This document shows positions 6,435-6,677 of a stretch of 6,677 nt of DNA, piece after piece. The stretch is from Solirubrobacterales bacterium. Its GTDB lineage: Bacteria; Actinomycetota; Thermoleophilia; Solirubrobacterales; Solirubrobacteraceae. Numbering within the stretch: position 1 is the stretch's first letter; each line of letters opens with the position of its first letter. Both the position numbers and the translations under genes were made by a program. The DNA lies in contig JAPLCH010000086.1 of assembly GCA_026392325.1 (NCBI GenBank), positions 5,058 to 11,734 of the forward strand. Direction: 5' to 3'. Under the pieces are notes generated by a model. The model was not told the origin of the DNA, ran no database searches, and worked only from the letters and a program-made list of their open reading frames with translations.

Positions 6435-6458
6435 ACACGCCGGGGATTCCCCGCGTGT
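6435..6458. terminator. GC-rich hairpin between convergent genes
   Basis: ACACGC pairs with GCGTGT. After one bulged C, GGGG pairs with CCCC around an ATT loop. It starts 26 bases after the GH31 stop and lies between that stop and the stop of the minus-strand frame at 6489. No T-run follows on the plus strand. On the minus strand a T6 stretch (6472-6477) precedes rather than follows the stem. It is a probable terminator, but not a textbook one. Confidence 0.5.
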
Positions 6459-6488
6459 CAGGAGCCCCGGGAAAAAAGGCCCAGAGAC

Positions 6489-6677
6489 CTACCTAGTTAG
6501 GCATGCAAGCGAACGGAGCTTCGCTGGGATGGGAGATGGGGCGCTGCAGGCAGCGCGACGATCCTGAAGTGCCCAGAATGGCCCCTCGGCCTCAAAGACA
6601 TAGGTCAGAAGTCCGTTGTCTGGACCTCGTCCCCCTGCCAAGACAACCAGCCAACCCGACGAGCACACGTACTGAAC
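6489..6677 (-). CDS. C-terminal fragment of a probable exported protein, unidentified
   Basis: The minus strand is open for 62 codons from the window edge to a TAG at 6489; the other two minus frames are interrupted. The end reads GPFWALQDRRAACSAPSPIP, then AKLRSLACLTR. The W...C...IP...L.C layout resembles the C-terminus of small secreted actinobacterial proteins, where two Cys pair and a Trp lies in the last strand. That resemblance is from memory of the pattern, not an alignment. The start and most of the protein lie outside the window. It is convergent with the GH31 gene, with a hairpin in the 79-bp gap. Several inverted repeats lie within it, so a non-coding reading is possible. Confidence 0.45.
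   Translation of the reverse strand, partial: VQYVCSSGWLVVLAGGRGPDNGLLTYVFEAEGPFWALQDRRAACSAPSPIPAKLRSLACLTR
6541..6556. repeat. Inverted repeat GCGCTGC-AG-GCAGCGC
   Basis: Perfect 7-bp arms with a 2-base centre lie inside the partial reading frame at the right edge. A second one, AGCGAA-N6-TTCGCT, lies at 6508-6525. They could be coincidental in GC-rich coding sequence, or structural if the region is not coding. Confidence 0.4.

Noticed and set aside
1..6677. CRISPR arrays, tRNA or rRNA genes, insertion sequences, att sites
   Set aside because: I saw no regularly spaced repeats, cloverleaf-like segment with a T-arm motif, transposase or integrase coding sequence, or long terminal repeats. 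The only repeats are short inverted ones.

Overview
The window looks like a piece of an actinobacterial chromosome, most likely Thermoleophilia (Solirubrobacterales-like). This is inferred from how closely the secreted GH31 enzyme and the secreted polysaccharide deacetylase resemble the types I associate with that group, from the actinobacterial style of the acyl-CoA dehydrogenase, and from moderately high G+C (judged by eye). No marker gene fixes the taxonomy. I see no tRNA, rRNA, CRISPR array, transposase, integrase or phage gene.

Layout. The left edge (1-934, minus) holds the N-terminal 311 codons of a secreted NodB-type polysaccharide deacetylase that runs off the window. Upstream of it, on the same strand, are an acyl-CoA dehydrogenase (1076-2338) and an HSDL2-like short-chain dehydrogenase (2476-3264). 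Divergent to these, on the plus strand, are a single-domain VOC metalloenzyme (3384-3878) and a large secreted GH31 glycosidase (4004-6409). At the right edge, convergent with GH31, a 62-codon open frame on the minus strand (6489-6677) looks like the C-terminus of another exported protein.

Functional reading. The dehydrogenase pair is a plausible acyl-CoA or short acyl-chain catabolic unit. The two share the same ribosome-binding sequence. The gap between them carries a perfect 16-bp palindrome and three alternating ACTTGC-type arms, so regulated expression of the acyl-CoA dehydrogenase is likely. A strong hairpin follows the acyl-CoA dehydrogenase. The deacetylase and the GH31 protein both carry signal peptides and point to extracellular polysaccharide or glycoconjugate processing. 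They flank the lipid genes without obvious operon linkage.

Most notable points. (1) The SDR keeps its cofactor and catalytic motifs but appears to lack about 23-25 residues directly after the YxxxK segment, in frame. (2) The GH31 protein has a catalytic signature like that of YihQ sulfoquinovosidases, but no RxxW sulfonate-binding pair where I expect it. (3) The regulatory DNA between the two dehydrogenases has unusually dense symmetry. I found no convincing wholly new multi-gene system.
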